A DNA stretch of 52,696 bases from Pseudonocardia sp. GTDB taxonomy: Bacteria; Actinomycetota; Actinomycetes; Mycobacteriales; Pseudonocardiaceae. Below are positions 33,960 to 43,251 of the stretch, one piece after another; within the stretch, counting starts at the first letter, position 1; every line of letters begins with the position of its first letter. Both the position numbers and the translations under genes were made by a program. The notes below the pieces were generated by a model. That model did not search any database and was not told where the DNA came from. It saw only the letters and a program-made list of their open reading frames with translations. The stretch covers positions 1-52,696 of the forward strand of contig JAOZVV010000087.1 in assembly GCA_025869365.1 (NCBI GenBank), read 5' to 3'.

Positions 33960-34511
33960 GTGAGCATCGAGATCATCAACGAGTCCGGCATCGCCGTGGA
34001 CGAGTCGCTGATCGTCTCGGTGGCCCGGTACGCACTCGACGCCATGCAGGTCAGCCCCGCGGTCGAGCTCGCGATCACCGCGGTCACCCTGGACACCATG
34101 TCCGAGCTGCACGAGCGGTGGATGGACGAGCCGGGGCCCACCGACGTGATGGCCTTCCCGATGGACGAGTTCGCGGAGGACTCCCGCCGGCCGGACGCCC
34201 CGGACATCGGTCCCGCCCTGCTCGGTGACGTCGTGCTCTGCCCGGCGTTCGCGAAGGACCAGGCCAAGGAGGCCGGGCACGGCCTCGACGACGAGCTGCA
34301 CCTGCTCACCGTGCACGGGGTGCTGCACCTGCTCGGGTACGACCACCACGAACCCGACGAGGAGCGCGAGATGTTCGCGCTGCAGAACAAGCTGCTCGGG
34401 GACTGGCGGTCGGACCGGGAGCGCACGGCGGCCGAGGAGGCCCAGCGCCGTCACGACTCGCGGCTGCTCGGCACGGTCGGCCTCGAGGACGACCGCCCCG
34501 CGACCTCGTGA
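33960..34511 (+). CDS. ybeY: rRNA maturation endoribonuclease YbeY
   Basis: 183-aa metalloprotein needed for 16S rRNA 3'-end maturation and ribosome quality control. The zinc site [11 protein letters not shown] (H119, H123, H129) is intact. Start GTG at 33960 has GAGG about seven bases upstream. A possible -10 TACCCT at 33868-33873 lies in the 200-base gap after phoH, so it may have its own promoter. About 25 residues extend beyond the usual C-terminus. Confidence 0.93.
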   Translation: MSIEIINESGIAVDESLIVSVARYALDAMQVSPAVELAITAVTLDTMSELHERWMDEPGPTDVMAFPMDEFAEDSRRPDAPDIGPALLGDVVLCPAFAKDQAKEAGHGLDDELHLLTVHGVLHLLGYDHHEPDEEREMFALQNKLLGDWRSDRERTAAEEAQRRHDSRLLGTVGLEDDRPATS

Positions 34512-34533
34512 ACGACGTCCGGACCCGCATCCG

Positions 34534-35952
34534 ATGAACGCCGTCGGCTTCCTCGTCCTCGCCATCGTCCTCGTGCCGCTGGCGGGCCTGTTCGCCGCCG
34601 CCGACGCCGCACTCACCTTCGTCTCCCGGGCCCGGGTGGACGCGCTGGTCCGCAGCGGCAAGGGCGGCGCCCGCGCGTTGGCCAAGGTGATCGCGGACCG
34701 GCCCCGGCACGTCAACCTGCTGCTCCTGCTCCGGCTGATGGCCGAGACCGCGGCCACCGTGCTGCTCGCCGTCGCCCTCGCCAGCTGGATCTCCCCGCCC
34801 GGGGTCGGGGTCCTGCTCGCCGCGGTGATCATGGTGGTGGTCAGCTACGTGCTGATCGGCGTGGGCCCGCGCACCGTCGGGCGGCAGCACCCCTACGTCG
34901 TCGGCCGGCTCCTCGCCGTCCCGATCCGGGTGCTCGCGACGCTGCTCTCGCCGCTGGCGTCGCTGCTGATCCTGGTCGGCAACGCGATCACCCCCGGCCC
35001 CGGTTTCCGCGAGGGCCCGTTCTCCTCCGAGGTGGAGCTGCGCGAGCTGGTGGACATGGCCAGCACCCGCGGCGTCGTCGACGAGGACGAGCGTCAGATG
35101 ATCCACTCGGTGTTCGAGCTGGGGGACACGATCGTCCGGGACGTCATGGTCCCCCGGCCGGACCTGGTCTGGGCGGAGCGGGACACCCCGGTCGAGAAGG
35201 TCGTCCGGCTGGCCCTGAAGAGCGGGTACTCCCGGGTCCCGGTGCTCGGTGAGGGCATCGACGACATCATCGGCGTCGCCTACCTGAAGGACCTGGTCCG
35301 GGCGACGTACGACACCCCGGACGCGCCGCTGCCGGACGTGGTGCGCCCCGCCTTCTTCGTCCCGGACTCCAAGCGGATCGACGAGCTGCTCCGCGAGATG
35401 CAGCGCACCCGGATCCACATGGCGATCGTGGTGGACGAGTACGGCGGCACCGCGGGCGTCGTGACCATCGAGGACATCCTCGAGGAGATCGTCGGCGAGA
35501 TCACCGACGAGTACGACGGCGAGGAGATCCAGGACGTCGAGCATCTGGACGGCCGCACGCTGCGGCTCGCGGCACGGCTGCCGGTGGAGGACCTCGAGGA
35601 GCTCTTCCGGGACGAGTTCGCGGGCACCGAGCGGGAGGCCGCGCTGTCCGAGGCCCTCGAGGACGCGGACGTCGACACGGTCGGCGGGCTGTTGGCCCAG
35701 CGGCTCGGCCGGGTCCCCCTCCCCGGGGCGGAGGCGGACGTCGAGGGCCTGCTGCACCTGCGCGGCGAGGGCGGCAAGGACGCCCGTGGCCGGATCCGGA
35801 TCACGACGGTGCTGGTCACGCCCCTGGACCCGCCGGATCCCGACGACGCCGAGCACACCGAACAGCACGCCGAGAACGACGAGAACGAGCAGGACGACGG
35901 GCCCCGCGTTCGCGAGGCCGCGGAGCGGGAGGAATCAGATGTCCGGCAGTGA
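34534..35952 (+). CDS. CorC/HlyC-type CNNM-CBS membrane protein
   Basis: 472-aa membrane protein. A DUF21/CNNM transmembrane domain (about residues 1-150, four helices) is followed by a CBS pair ([48 protein letters not shown] and [29 protein letters not shown]) and a C-terminal CorC_HlyC domain. Family members affect magnesium or cobalt flux. Start at 34534 gives the usual short N-terminus. The acidic tail overlaps the next gene by 14 bases. Part of the conserved ybeY-corC-era block. Confidence 0.88.
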   Translation: MNAVGFLVLAIVLVPLAGLFAAADAALTFVSRARVDALVRSGKGGARALAKVIADRPRHVNLLLLLRLMAETAATVLLAVALASWISPPGVGVLLAAVIMVVVSYVLIGVGPRTVGRQHPYVVGRLLAVPIRVLATLLSPLASLLILVGNAITPGPGFREGPFSSEVELRELVDMASTRGVVDEDERQMIHSVFELGDTIVRDVMVPRPDLVWAERDTPVEKVVRLALKSGYSRVPVLGEGIDDIIGVAYLKDLVRATYDTPDAPLPDVVRPAFFVPDSKRIDELLREMQRTRIHMAIVVDEYGGTAGVVTIEDILEEIVGEITDEYDGEEIQDVEHLDGRTLRLAARLPVEDLEELFRDEFAGTEREAALSEALEDADVDTVGGLLAQRLGRVPLPGAEADVEGLLHLRGEGGKDARGRIRITTVLVTPLDPPDPDDAEHTEQHAENDENEQDDGPRVREAAEREESDVRQ

Positions 35953-36301
35953 CGGCGCCACGCTCGACCCCGAGGACGCCAAGATCGTGACACTCGCGCG
36001 CTCGTCGCGGGCGCGCACCGGCGCGGCGGAGGGCGCGGCGGTCCGGGACACGGACGGGCGCACCTACGCGGCCGCGTCCGTCGCCCTGCCGTCGTTGCAG
36101 CTCACGGCTCTGCAGGCGGCGGTGGCCGCCGCGGTGTCCAGCGGCGCGCCCGGCCTGGAGGCGGCGGCCGTCGTCACGGAGTCCGGCACCGCGGACGGGG
36201 CGTCCGTCGCCGCCGTCCGGGAGCTGTCCCCGTCCGCCCTCGTGATCGTCGCGGACCCCGCCGGCACCGTCACCACCACGCTCGAAGGAGCCACGGCATG
36301 A
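35939..36301 (+). CDS. Cytidine deaminase-like protein lacking zinc ligands
   Basis: 120-aa protein in the place of M. tuberculosis Rv2365c, between corC and era. The pattern [59 protein letters not shown] follows the cytidine deaminase fold. However, the protein has no Cys and no His at all, so the HAE and PCxxC zinc site is missing and deaminase activity is not expected. GGGAGGA precedes the ATG at 35939. The stop overlaps the next gene (ATGA). Confidence 0.75.
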   Translation: MSGSDGATLDPEDAKIVTLARSSRARTGAAEGAAVRDTDGRTYAAASVALPSLQLTALQAAVAAAVSSGAPGLEAAAVVTESGTADGASVAAVRELSPSALVIVADPAGTVTTTLEGATA

Positions 36302-37521
36302 GGACGACGCCCCGGTACGACGTCGTCGTGGTCGGCGGTGGCATCGTCGGCCTGGCCACCGCGCACGCGGTGGTCCGCACCGGCCGCAGCGTCGCGCTCG
36401 TCGAGCGCGAGCCGCGGCTGGCGGATCACCAGACCGGCAACAACTCCAACGTCATCCACTCCGGGCTGTACTACGCGCCGGGCGGGCTCAAGGCCCGTCT
36501 CGCCGTCGCGGGCTGCGCGGAGACCGTGGCGTTCTGCCGCGAGCACGACCTGCCGCACGAGGTCTGCGGCAAGCTCGTCGTCGCCACCGAGGAGGAGGAG
36601 CTGCCGCGGATGGCGGAGCTCGAGCGCCGCGGCCGCGCCAACGGCGTGGAGACCCACCGCCTCGACGCGGAGGGCATGCGCGAGCACGAGCCGAACGTCC
36701 GTGGCATCGCGGCGCTGTGGGTCCCGTCGACCGGGATCTGCGACTACCGCTCGGTCGCGGAGAAGCTCGGTGAGCTGATCGTCAAGGAGGGCGGCGAGGT
36801 CCACCTGGGCCGCGCCGTCACGCGGATCGTCCGGCGCCCGGCGGACGTCGTCGTCCGCACCGAGGGCGGGGACCTGCTCGGCACCCAGGTCGTCGTCTGC
36901 GGCGGGCTGCGCTGCGACGAGCTGGCCACGGCCTCCGGCGCGGACCCGGGCGTCCGCATCATCCCGTTCCGCGGCGAGTACTCGGGCTTCACCGAGGAGG
37001 CGGCGTCGCTGGTCAAGGGCCTGATCTACCCGGTCCCGGACCCGGCGTTCCCGTTCCTCGGGGTGCACGCGACGCGGGGGATCGACGGGCACGTGCACGC
37101 CGGCCCGAATGCCGTCCTGGCCCTGGCCCGCGAGGGCTACTCGTGGGGGACGATCAAGCCCAAGGAGCTGCTCGGCTCCCTGACGTACCCGGGCATGCTG
37201 CGGATCGCGAAGCGGCACTGGCGCTACGGGCTCGGGGAGGTGCACCGCTCGCTGTCCAGGAAGGCCATGGTCAAGCAGATCCAGCGGATGCTCCCCGACG
37301 TCCGGGCCGAGCACCTGGTGCCCGCCGGCGCCGGGGTGCGGGCCCAGGCGGTGAAGGCGGACGGAACCCTCGTGGACGACTTCCTGTTCGTGGACCAGGG
37401 CAGCGGCCCCGGTTCGGTGCTGCACGTGCTCAACGCCCCCTCCCCGGCCGCCACCGCGGCGCTGCCGATCGGCCGGGAGATCCTCGACAAGCTGACCGGC
37501 GAGAAACTGGGTGCGCTGTGA
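36298..37521 (+). CDS. lhgO: L-2-hydroxyglutarate oxidase-type FAD enzyme
   Basis: 407-aa DAO-family flavoprotein. The N-terminus YDVVVVGGGIVGLATAHAVVR binds FAD. NNSNVIHSGLYYAPGGLKARLAVAG and the late AGVRAQAVKADGTLVDDFLF are characteristic of LhgO/L2HGDH, which oxidises L-2-hydroxyglutarate to 2-oxoglutarate. It overlaps both neighbours by four bases (ATGA upstream, GTGA into era), so it is firmly inside the operon. Mycobacterial versions of this block, as I recall them, lack it. Confidence 0.85.
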   Translation: MRTTPRYDVVVVGGGIVGLATAHAVVRTGRSVALVEREPRLADHQTGNNSNVIHSGLYYAPGGLKARLAVAGCAETVAFCREHDLPHEVCGKLVVATEEEELPRMAELERRGRANGVETHRLDAEGMREHEPNVRGIAALWVPSTGICDYRSVAEKLGELIVKEGGEVHLGRAVTRIVRRPADVVVRTEGGDLLGTQVVVCGGLRCDELATASGADPGVRIIPFRGEYSGFTEEAASLVKGLIYPVPDPAFPFLGVHATRGIDGHVHAGPNAVLALAREGYSWGTIKPKELLGSLTYPGMLRIAKRHWRYGLGEVHRSLSRKAMVKQIQRMLPDVRAEHLVPAGAGVRAQAVKADGTLVDDFLFVDQGSGPGSVLHVLNAPSPAATAALPIGREILDKLTGEKLGAL

Positions 37522-38441
37522 CCTTCTCCTGGCCCGACGACTTCCGCTCCGGGTTCGCCTGCTTCGTCGGGCGGCCCAACGCTGGCAAGTCCACGCTCAC
37601 CAACGCCCTGATCGGCCAGAAGATCGCGATCACCTCGTCGCGCCCGCAGACGACGCGGCACGCCATCCGCGGCATCGTCCACCGGCCGGACGCGCAGCTC
37701 GTCGTCGTGGACACCCCCGGCCTGCACAAGCCGCGCACGCTGCTCGGCTCCCGGCTCAACGACGTCGTCCGCGAGACCTGGGCCGAGGTCGACGTCATCG
37801 GGTTCTGTGTGCCCGCGGACCAGCCGGTCGGCCGCGGTGACGAGTTCATCGTCAACGAGCTCAAGTCCGTCGCCGGGCGCACGCCGGTGATCGGCGTCGT
37901 CACGAAGACGGACAAGGCGAACCAGGAGCAGATCGTCACCCGGCTCACCGAGCTGACGAAGCTGATGGACTTCGCGGACGTCATCCCGTGCTCGGCCGTC
38001 GACGGCTTCCAGGTCGACGAGCTCCGGGACCTGCTGGTCACCAAGCTGCCGGAGGGCCCGCCGCTGTACCCGGACGGCGAGCTGACGGACGAGCCGGAGG
38101 AGACCCTGGTCGCGGAGCTCATCCGGGAGGCCGCGCTGGAGGGGGTCCGGGACGAGCTGCCGCACTCGATCGCGGTGGTGATCGAGGAGATGAACCCGCG
38201 CGAGGACCGCCACCCCAAGGCCGCCCCGATGCTGGACATCCACGCCCTGATCTACGTCGAGCGCTCCAGCCAGAAGGGCATCGTGATCGGCAAGGGCGGC
38301 GCCCGGCTCAAGCAGGTCGGGACCGACGCGCGCCGGCAGATCGAGGCGCTGCTCGGGACGAAGGTGTTCCTCGAGCTGCACGTGAAGATCGCGGAGAACT
38401 GGCAGCGGGACCCCAAGCAGCTCCGCAAGCTCGGCTTCTGA
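37518..38441 (+). CDS. era: GTPase Era
   Basis: 307-aa ribosome-assembly GTPase. G1 GRPNAGKST is at 18-26, then SSRPQTTRH, DTPGLHKP and TKTDKANQ. The C-terminal KH domain (EERHPK...VERSSQKGIVIGKGGARLKQVGTDARRQIE) binds the 16S 3' end. GTG start overlaps the lhgO stop. Transcription may end in the short gap before the convergent gene at 38470. Confidence 0.95.
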   Translation: MTFSWPDDFRSGFACFVGRPNAGKSTLTNALIGQKIAITSSRPQTTRHAIRGIVHRPDAQLVVVDTPGLHKPRTLLGSRLNDVVRETWAEVDVIGFCVPADQPVGRGDEFIVNELKSVAGRTPVIGVVTKTDKANQEQIVTRLTELTKLMDFADVIPCSAVDGFQVDELRDLLVTKLPEGPPLYPDGELTDEPEETLVAELIREAALEGVRDELPHSIAVVIEEMNPREDRHPKAAPMLDIHALIYVERSSQKGIVIGKGGARLKQVGTDARRQIEALLGTKVFLELHVKIAENWQRDPKQLRKLGF

Positions 38442-38469
38442 GCGTCCGGGCCCTAGCGGGGCCGCGCAC

Positions 38470-39180
38470 TCACGAGACGCCGCGGACCAGGGCGACCATG
38501 GCGGCGCGGACGTCGTCGGGGGTGCGGCACTCGGCGGCGAAGTCGATCCGGACGGGCTCCTCGGCGGCGTCGGAGCGGACGCCGAAGCCGCGGCGGTCCA
38601 CGTCCAGCATCGTGGCGGCGGTCGTCCCGGGCAGGCCCGCGTAGGAGCGGCAGAACGCCACGAGGGAGTCGGCGTGGTCCGCGTTCATGTGCCCGATGAT
38701 GTCGGCGCGGTAGGGGACCAGCGGATCCGGCTCGGCGGCGGCGTACTCGGCGGCCGGGACCCAGCTCATCCGGGCGAACCCGCCGACGTAGCGGATCGCC
38801 GTCACGTCGAGCCGGTAGGTCCGGAAGTCGTGGAAGTCCGCGTAGACGCCGCCGGGGTGCACCGCCCGGTAGACCTCGTGCGCCGCCTCGCGCTCGGCGC
38901 CGTCGAGCACCGAGACGGTCCCGAGCAGCGTGACCCGGGCGAGCGCGAGCGGATCGCCCTCGCCCGCCTCGGTGATCAGCACCGACGTGCGCGGGTCCGC
39001 GGCCATGTTCCGGCTGTGCTCGGCGAGGTCGGAGAGCCGCAGGATCGGCGAGCCGGACCCGTCGACGGCGAGGGCGGCGACGGAGCCGAACGGGAACCCG
39101 GCCGGGTCCGTCGACAGCGTGGAGAGCACGCCGCTCGACGCGTGCGCGGCCAGCGAGCGGGCCAGTTCCGGATCGTCCAT
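38470..39180 (-). CDS. HugZ-like FMN-binding split-barrel plus DUF2470 protein
   Basis: 236-aa protein. Residues 1-145 form a pyridoxamine-phosphate-oxidase-like split barrel (SSGVLSTLSTDPAGFPFGSVAALAVD... LSDLAEHSRNMAADPRTSVLI). Residues 160-235 form a DUF2470 domain with DIIGHMNADHADSLVAFCRSY. This pair is found in HugZ/HutZ-type heme-binding or heme-degrading proteins. It is transcribed against era and recO. Function in heme use is family-based inference. Confidence 0.82.
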   Translation of the reverse strand: MDDPELARSLAAHASSGVLSTLSTDPAGFPFGSVAALAVDGSGSPILRLSDLAEHSRNMAADPRTSVLITEAGEGDPLALARVTLLGTVSVLDGAEREAAHEVYRAVHPGGVYADFHDFRTYRLDVTAIRYVGGFARMSWVPAAEYAAAEPDPLVPYRADIIGHMNADHADSLVAFCRSYAGLPGTTAATMLDVDRRGFGVRSDAAEEPVRIDFAAECRTPDDVRAAMVALVRGVS

Positions 39181-39218
39181 GGGGCCAGGCTAGCGAGGTG
39201 CCACGCCGCGGGCGCCCG

Positions 39219-39224
39219 TAGGCT
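39219..39224 (+). promoter_or_regulatory. Candidate -10 box for leaderless recO
   Basis: TAGGCT ends seven bases before the recO GTG. The gap holds only GAGG directly abutting the start. Confidence 0.4.
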
Positions 39225-39231
39225 TGGCGAG

Positions 39232-39984
39232 GTGAGCACCCTGTACCGCGACACCGCCGTGGTGCTGCGCGTGCAGAAGCTGGGCGAGGCGGACCGGATC
39301 GTCACGCTGCTCACGAAGCGCTACGGCAAGATCCGTGCGGTGGCGAAGGGCGTGCGCCGCACCCGCTCCCGCTGGGGGGCGCGGCTCGAACCGTTCAACC
39401 ACGTCGACGTCCAGTGCTACGCCGGGCGCAACCTGGACGTGATCACCCAGTGCCAGACCGTCGACTCGTTCGGCTCCGGCGTCGTCGCGGACTACGGCCG
39501 CTACACCGTGGGCTGCGCGATCCTCGAGACCGCGGACCGGATCGTCGCCGAGGAGGGCGGCGAGCCGTCGCTGCGGGTCTACCTGCTGCTCGTCGGCGCG
39601 ATCCGGGCGCTGTCCGGCGGCGAGCGGGACCCCTCGCTGATCCTCGACGCGTTCCTGCTGCGGGCGATGAGCTACGCGGGCTGGGCGCCGTCGATCTCGG
39701 ACTGCGCGCGCTGCGCCGAGCCCGGCCCGCACCGCGCGTTCAGCGTCCAGGGCGGGGGAGCGGTGTGCGAGCGGTGTCGCCCGCCGGGCTCGGTGACGCC
39801 GTCGGCCGAGACGTTCGCGCTGCTCGACGCCCTGCTGCACGGGGACTGGGACATCGCGGACGCGGCGGCGCCGTTCACCCGGCGGGACACCTCGGGTCTG
39901 GTCGCGGCGCACCTGCAGTGGCACATGGAACGCCAGCTGCGCTCGCTCCCGCTGGTGGAGCGGCGCGCCCCCACCGACGCTTGA
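39232..39984 (+). CDS. recO: DNA repair protein RecO
   Basis: 250-aa recombination mediator. An N-terminal OB fold (YRDTAVVLRVQKLGEADRIVTLLTKRYGKIRAVAKGVRRTRSRWGARLEPF) is followed by a helical domain with zinc ligands CARC and CERC. It loads RecA with RecR. GTG at 39232 gives the standard N-terminus. The stop codon lies inside a 14-bp hairpin. Confidence 0.94.
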   Translation: MSTLYRDTAVVLRVQKLGEADRIVTLLTKRYGKIRAVAKGVRRTRSRWGARLEPFNHVDVQCYAGRNLDVITQCQTVDSFGSGVVADYGRYTVGCAILETADRIVAEEGGEPSLRVYLLLVGAIRALSGGERDPSLILDAFLLRAMSYAGWAPSISDCARCAEPGPHRAFSVQGGGAVCERCRPPGSVTPSAETFALLDALLHGDWDIADAAAPFTRRDTSGLVAAHLQWHMERQLRSLPLVERRAPTDA

Positions 39985-40021
39985 GTGGCTCGAGCGCCAC
40001 CCATCGCCGCTCGAGCCACTC
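39983..40021. terminator. Perfect 14-bp hairpin overlapping recO stop
   Basis: GAGTGGCTCGAGCG (39983-39996) pairs perfectly with CGCTCGAGCCACTC (40008-40021) around 11 bases. It begins inside the recO stop codon and ends 37 bases before the uppS -10 box, a position suited to terminating recO transcription. There is no T-run. Confidence 0.6.
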
Positions 40022-40058
40022 GAGCAGCGGTACGGCGGGCGGCGGGACGGCGGGGCCG

Positions 40059-40064
40059 TAGGGT
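40059..40064 (+). promoter_or_regulatory. Candidate -10 box for leaderless uppS
   Basis: TAGGGT ends six bases before the GTG of uppS and no ribosome site is present. Confidence 0.45.
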
Positions 40065-40070
40065 TCCGGT

Positions 40071-40856
40071 GTGTCCTTCGCGCCGCCCCCGCCCCATCCG
40101 TCGGGTGCCCGGCCCCCGGCCATCCCGCCGGAGCTGGTCCCGAACCACGTCGCGCTCGTCATGGACGGCAACGGGCGCTGGGCCAACGCCCGCGGCCTGC
40201 CCCGGATCGAGGGGCACCGGCGTGGCGAGGCCTCGCTCATGGACGTCGCCCGCGGGTGCATCGACATCGGGGTGAAGTGGTTGTCCGCCTATGCCTTCTC
40301 CACGGAGAACTGGAAGCGCAGCCCGGACGAGGTGCGGTTCCTGATGGGCTTCAACCGCGACGTCATCAAGCGACGCGTCGACGAGATGCACGCGATGGGG
40401 GTCCGGGTCCGCTGGGCCGGGCGCCGCCCCCGGCTCTGGCGTTCGGTGATCAAGGAGCTGGAGATCGCCGAGGAGAAGACGCGACACAACGACGTCCTGA
40501 CGCTGACCATGTGCGTGAACTACGGCGGCCGCGCCGAGATCGCGGACGCGGTGCAGCAGATCGCCCAGCTCGTCGCGGACGGCAGGCTCAAGCCGAACAA
40601 GATCGACGAGCGGACGATCGCGAGGTACCTCGACGAGCCGGACATGCCGGACGTCGATCTCTTCGTGCGCTCCAGCGGTGAGCAGCGGACGTCGAACTTC
40701 CTGCTCTGGCAGTCCGCCTACGCCGAGATGGTCTTCCTCGACACACTGTTCCCGGACTTCGACCGCCGCCACATCTGGCAGGCGATCGAGATCTACGCAC
40801 GCCGCGACCGCCGCTTCGGTGGCGCCCTCGACGCCCCTGAGACGAGCTCCCGATGA
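40071..40856 (+). CDS. uppS: Isoprenyl (polyprenyl) diphosphate synthase, cis-type
   Basis: 261-aa cis-prenyltransferase making long-chain polyprenyl diphosphate for cell-wall carriers. Key motifs are VMDGNGRWA (catalytic D32), [21 protein letters not shown] and the C-terminal [23 protein letters not shown]. In mycobacteria the uppS next to recO (Rv2361c) makes decaprenyl diphosphate. The GTG start is likely leaderless. The stop overlaps the next gene by four bases (ATGA). Confidence 0.93.
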   Translation: MSFAPPPPHPSGARPPAIPPELVPNHVALVMDGNGRWANARGLPRIEGHRRGEASLMDVARGCIDIGVKWLSAYAFSTENWKRSPDEVRFLMGFNRDVIKRRVDEMHAMGVRVRWAGRRPRLWRSVIKELEIAEEKTRHNDVLTLTMCVNYGGRAEIADAVQQIAQLVADGRLKPNKIDERTIARYLDEPDMPDVDLFVRSSGEQRTSNFLLWQSAYAEMVFLDTLFPDFDRRHIWQAIEIYARRDRRFGGALDAPETSSR

Positions 40857-41263
40857 CCGCACCCATGATCCAGATCGCCAAGGCCGCCCTCGAGCGCTTC
40901 CACGAGGTCCAGGCGGACGACGACGGCTCGCTCACCTTCGCCCACGGCGGCGTCCTGTGCGTCGTGCAGGGCACGGACCTGGAGGAGGGCCTGCCCGTCC
41001 TGAACCTGACGTGCGTCGTGGCCTGGGACCTGCCCGTCGACGAGGACCCGGCGAAGGACGTGCCCACGCGGGTCGCGCTCGGGGTCGGCGAGGGCCTGTT
41101 CGGCACCCCGCGCGTGGTGCGCGGGGAGGCGGGCTGGGACGTCACGCTGCGGTACGCGTTCCCGGCCGCGGGGCTGACCGAGGGACCGATGGGGACGCTG
41201 TTGATGCTCGTCGTGAGCAGCGCGTCGAGCATGCGGGCGGAGCTCGTCGGCGAACCTGCGTGA
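40853..41263 (+). CDS. Conserved hypothetical protein coupled to uppS
   Basis: 136-aa protein, [35 protein letters not shown]..., without a domain I can name with confidence. The alternating beta pattern and the late [19 protein letters not shown] helix are reminiscent of YbjN-like chaperone folds, but this is weak. It starts on the uppS stop (ATGA) and its position matches the small gene next to uppS in M. tuberculosis (Rv2360c). Confidence 0.75.
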   Translation: MTAPMIQIAKAALERFHEVQADDDGSLTFAHGGVLCVVQGTDLEEGLPVLNLTCVVAWDLPVDEDPAKDVPTRVALGVGEGLFGTPRVVRGEAGWDVTLRYAFPAAGLTEGPMGTLLMLVVSSASSMRAELVGEPA

Positions 41264-42461
41264 CGGCAAGGGGAGCCGCGGGGGACGATCCCGCCGGGCC
41301 GGATTCCTCTCGGCAGGATCCTCGCGCTCGGCGGCCTGTCCACCTTCGGCCCGCTCTCGCTCGACCTCTACCTGCCCGCGCTGCCCCGGCTCACCGCGGA
41401 CCTCGGCACCACGGAGGCCCTCGGCCAGGCGTCGATGTCCGTGTGCATGATCGGGCTGGCGCTCGGGCAGCTGCTGGTGGGGCCCTTCAGCGACCGGATC
41501 GGGCGGCGCCGGCCGCTGCTCGTCGGCGTCTTGCTCTACGCCGTGGCGGCGCTGCTCTGCGCGTTCGCCCCGACCATCGAGGTCCTCCTCGGGCTGCGGC
41601 TGATCGGCGGGCTCGCCGGGGCGGTCGGGATCGTCATCGCCCGCGCGATGGTGCGGGACCTCTACGAGGGCGACGCGGCCGCGCGGGCGTTCTCGCTGCT
41701 CATGGTGGTCGGCGGGGCGGCTCCGGTGATCGCCCCGGTACTCGGCAGCCAGCTCCTGCGGATCACGGACTGGCGGGCTCTTCGTGGCCCTGGCGGTGAT
41801 CGGGGCGGTCCTGTTCCTCGCCGCGGTCACCCAGCGCGAGACGCTGCCGCCCGCCCGTCGGCGCGTGGGCGGGTTCGCGGACACCCGGCGGGCTCTGGGC
41901 GGCGTGCTGCGGGACCGCAGCTTCCTGGTCCCGGCGCTGGTGTTCGCGCTGGTGTGCTGCGGGATGTTCGTCTACATCGCGATGGGCAGCTACGTGTTGC
42001 AGGGCGAGCCGTACCGCCTCGGCGCCCAGGCGTACGGGATCGTCTTCGCCGTCAACGCGGTGGGGATCGCCCTCGCGAGCCGGGTCACGGCGACCCTGGT
42101 GCGCCGGATCGGTGCCCCGCGCTCGCTCGTCGTGGCCGTCGCGGTCTCGGTGACCGGTGGCGTGTCACTGCTGCTCGGGGTCCTGCTGACGGACTCGGTC
42201 TGGGCGGTGCTGCCGCCGCTGTTCCTCGTGGTCTCCAGCGTCGGGATCGCGGCGCCCACCGGGACGGCGCTCGCGCTCGCCGGGCAGGGCGAGGCGGCGG
42301 GGTCGGCGTCCGCCCTGCTGGGGCTGCTCCAGTTCGCGTTCGGCGCAGTCGTCCCGCCGCTGGTGTCCCTGGGCGGGGTGTCGGCGGTACGCATGGCGGT
42401 GCCGATCCTCGCGGCCGGGCTCGCGGAGGTGCCGCCGGACGGCCCGCCCGTCACCGGGTGA
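41260..42461 (+). pseudogene. Bcr/CflA-type MFS transporter, two frameshifts
   Basis: Drug-efflux MFS of the Bcr/CflA group. RILALGGLSTFGPLSLDLYLPALPRLTADLGTTEALGQ and GLALGQLLVGPFSDRIGRRRPLLVG are diagnostic. No start codon exists in that frame between the upstream stop (41261-41263) and 41435; a GTG at 41260 in another frame may be the true start, so one shift lies around 41265-41310. A second shift is at about 41775-41777, where DWR should run into GLFVALAVIGAV. The C-terminal helices then proceed in a third frame to 42461. Both breaks are beside G-runs. Confidence 0.78.
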
Positions 42462-42484
42462 CGTCCGGGCCCGACGACATGACA

Positions 42485-42529
42485 GGAAAGCCACCTTCAC
42501 GCCGGAATCCGGGGTGAAGGTGGCTTCCC
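42485..42529. repeat. GGAAAGCCACC palindromic repeat, copy 2
   Basis: 22-base arms (42485-42506, 42508-42529) pair at 20 of 22 positions around one base. The left arm is identical to the complement of the right arm of copy 1 at 12007-12028. Again it lies between convergent genes (42461 and 42546), consistent with a terminator role. Confidence 0.9.
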
Positions 42530-42545
42530 TGCCGGTGCGGGCGGG

Positions 42546-43148
42546 TCAGTCGTCGAGGCGGACCAGCGGCAGGCCCGCCAGGTCCGCCGCCTTCATCTCC
42601 CGGGCGGCCGCGAGGACGCGCTCCTGTGCCGCGGCCATCTTCGAGTCGACGAGCCCGGACAGGCCGTAGGCGATCCGGCCGAGGACGCGGACCGTCGGGT
42701 CGTCGACCGGCGGGCGCGGGGCCGAGACGATGGCGACGCCCGTCGGATGCCCGTCGTTGGCCTGGGCGATCCCGATCGTGAACGCCTCACGCGGGTTCAC
42801 GTGCCGGGACGCGTAGTGGTCCCGCAGCTTCGGGAACAGCGGGTGCAGCCCGGCCATCTCGGCGTCGAGGTCGAGGGCCTTCACGTCGTCCTCGGTGAGG
42901 ACCTTGGTGCGGCCGGAGAAGCACCGCACGTACCCGACCAGCGCGCCCGTCCACAGCGCCTCGATCACCACCTGGTCCGGCTCCGGCGCGGCCAGCGCCC
43001 CGACCAGGTTCTCGCAACATCTCAGTACGTACTGCAGGTCCTCGAACACCGCGGCGAGCTGGGCCAGCTCACCGGACTCCGGGGTGTCCAGCGCGCGCAC
43101 CGTGCTGGGCGCGGCCTCGGTCCCGATGCTGCCTCCGTCGTCGCTCAC
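42546..43148 (-). CDS. Conserved hypothetical protein
   Basis: 200-aa, mostly helical protein with no motif I recognise. Segments such as LQYVLRCCENLVGALAAPEPDQVVIEALWTGALVGYVRCFSGR and LRDHYASRHVNPREAFTIGIAQANDGHPTGVAIVSAPRPPVDD suggest a compact soluble fold. GTG at 43148 has GGGGAGG eight bases upstream. It lies 103 bases after zur on the same strand and could be co-transcribed or have its own promoter. Confidence 0.7.
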   Translation of the reverse strand: MSDDGGSIGTEAAPSTVRALDTPESGELAQLAAVFEDLQYVLRCCENLVGALAAPEPDQVVIEALWTGALVGYVRCFSGRTKVLTEDDVKALDLDAEMAGLHPLFPKLRDHYASRHVNPREAFTIGIAQANDGHPTGVAIVSAPRPPVDDPTVRVLGRIAYGLSGLVDSKMAAAQERVLAAAREMKAADLAGLPLVRLDD

Positions 43149-43251
43149 GATGACGGCCTCCCCACGCTCGGCGCCGTGCGCAGGGTCGCGCACGTCGTGC
43201 CGGACGCTATCCGCCGCGCGGACCACCCGCGATCTCGATATGAGACGCCCG

